Of a DNA stretch of 7,106 nucleotides, positions 6,192-7,106 are shown in pieces (the stretch's first letter is position 1; every line of letters begins with the position of its first letter). The stretch is from DAIOSQ01 sp036752465 (GTDB lineage Bacteria > Pseudomonadota > Gammaproteobacteria > Legionellales > Legionellaceae), in assembly GCA_036752465.1 (NCBI GenBank), contig DAIOSQ010000094.1:1-7106 (forward strand). The letters run 5' to 3'. The notes below the pieces were generated by a model. It saw only the letters and a program-made list of their open reading frames with translations, was not told the origin of the DNA and ran no database searches. A program made the translations under genes and the position numbers.

Positions 6192-7106
6192 ATGCATATA
6201 TCAAAAGAAATGAAAATTATTATTTGGGCTATAGCTTCGTTTTTTTATGCTTTTCAATATATTTTGCGTGTCATGCCTAGCATCATGATGCAAGATATCA
6301 CGCAACAGTTTCATATTAATGCAACTTTATTTGGCCAATTTTCTGGTATGTACTATATCAGCTATTCTCTGGTTCATTTACCCATGGGGATTTTTTTAGA
6401 TCGCTTTGGGCCAAGACCGGTGATGACCATTTGTATTATATTGACTGTGTTGGGGTTGTCACCGTTACTCATGGCTACCCATTGGATATATCCGGTGTTA
6501 GGGCGCGTAATGGTGGGCTTAGGATCATCGGCCGCTATTCTAGGGGTGTTTAAAATTATCCGTTTATTTTTCGCTGAGCAGTATTTTTCGCGAGCCCTTG
6601 GTTTTTCAGTCACTATAGGCTTGCTAGGCGCCATTTATGGAGGAGCACCGGTTAATTATTTGTGCACGTTATGGGGTAGTCACACGGTGGTTGAGTTATT
6701 TATGGTGATAGGCCTTGTCTTGGCTTTGATTACCTATCTCACGGTACCTGCTATCGCGCCGATACCAAGAAAATCAATTGCTGAGGATATCAAGCAGGTA
6801 TTGGGCAATCAAAAGCTGCTGATGACGTGCTGCTTTGCCGGATTTATGTTGGGTCCATTAGAAGGTTTTGCCGATGTTTGGGGGGTTACTTTTTTACGAC
6901 AAGTGTATCATTTACCAGCAGAGCAAGCGGCTTATTTGCCTTCTATGATTTTTGTTGGCATGTGTTTTGGGGCACCGATTTTAAGCTTTATCGCAGAAAA
7001 ATCGGGTTACTATTTCGGTGTCATAGTGGCTGCAGGCTTTTGCATGTTTGCAGTGTTTATGATGTTGTTAAGTGGACAAATGTCGGTTGGCATGATTATG
7101 TTAGGG
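6192..7106 (+). CDS. MFS transporter, 3' end outside the window
   Basis: An ATG at 6192, 11 bp after the aguA stop, opens a frame that stays open for 305 codons to the window edge. The product is a very hydrophobic inner-membrane protein. By eye there are about nine complete membrane segments and the start of a tenth: roughly 9-27, 46-68, 77-96, 98-120, 134-156, 164-185, 212-234, 246-268 and 272-292. The MFS motif A is present in the loop after the second segment as GIFLDRFGPRP (66-76), with a degenerate copy in the second half at GAPILSFIAEKSG (260-272). Loop 186-208 is the central cytoplasmic loop. The overall pattern, including FFYAFQYILRVMPSIM near the N terminus, recalls the MFS permeases of Legionella and Coxiella, including the Pht amino-acid importers. 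The Shine-Dalgarno is poor (GAGA about 10 nt upstream), so an alternative start at Met7 (6210) or coupling to aguA is possible. The substrate is unknown; operon position suggests arginine, agmatine or putrescine. Confidence 0.85.
   Translation, partial: MHISKEMKIIIWAIASFFYAFQYILRVMPSIMMQDITQQFHINATLFGQFSGMYYISYSLVHLPMGIFLDRFGPRPVMTICIILTVLGLSPLLMATHWIYPVLGRVMVGLGSSAAILGVFKIIRLFFAEQYFSRALGFSVTIGLLGAIYGGAPVNYLCTLWGSHTVVELFMVIGLVLALITYLTVPAIAPIPRKSIAEDIKQVLGNQKLLMTCCFAGFMLGPLEGFADVWGVTFLRQVYHLPAEQAAYLPSMIFVGMCFGAPILSFIAEKSGYYFGVIVAAGFCMFAVFMMLLSGQMSVGMIMLG

Noticed and set aside
3660..6634. Minus-strand open frames opposite speA, aguA and the transporter
   Set aside because: Each is under 90 codons and lies inside a gene with clear catalytic motifs or membrane segments on the other strand.

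Overview
The window looks like a chromosomal, mainly housekeeping segment of a gammaproteobacterium. The main evidence is a sigma-70 factor (RpoD) that matches the gammaproteobacterial form closely through regions 2 to 4, with a tRNA carrying a CAU anticodon just downstream of it. This rpoD-tRNA order is what I recall from E. coli (rpoD, ileX) and Pseudomonas. The base composition looks moderate to slightly AT-rich by eye. The partial transporter at the right end resembles the MFS permeases that are abundant in Legionella and Coxiella, so a Legionellales-like host is a reasonable guess, but it is not proven here.

Layout, left to right. The first part is on the minus strand: a tRNA gene with CAU anticodon (3-79, best read as tRNA-Ile2) and rpoD (148-2016), which has its own strong sigma-70 promoter at 2061-2090. 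Next is a 299-bp intergenic region (2017-2315) holding divergent promoters. The plus strand then carries a tight gene cluster: aguB (2316-3155, N-carbamoylputrescine amidase), speA (3175-5136, biosynthetic arginine decarboxylase), aguA (5155-6180, agmatine deiminase) and an MFS transporter that runs off the right edge (6192-7106). The gaps between these genes are 19, 18 and 11 bp, with no visible terminators, so they are very probably one operon. A sigma-70 promoter at 2169-2197 fits as its start.

How the genes work together: SpeA converts arginine to agmatine, AguA converts agmatine to N-carbamoylputrescine, and AguB converts that to putrescine. All three steps from arginine to putrescine, without ornithine decarboxylase or agmatinase, are therefore encoded in one transcription unit. 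A possible substrate or product transporter follows. Each enzyme keeps its recognisable catalytic residues.

Nothing in the window requires a wholly new system. The points worth a second look are the all-in-one putrescine operon with its transporter, a perfect palindrome in its promoter spacer, the separation of rpoD from its usual dnaG neighbour, and an apparent C-terminal extension on SpeA.
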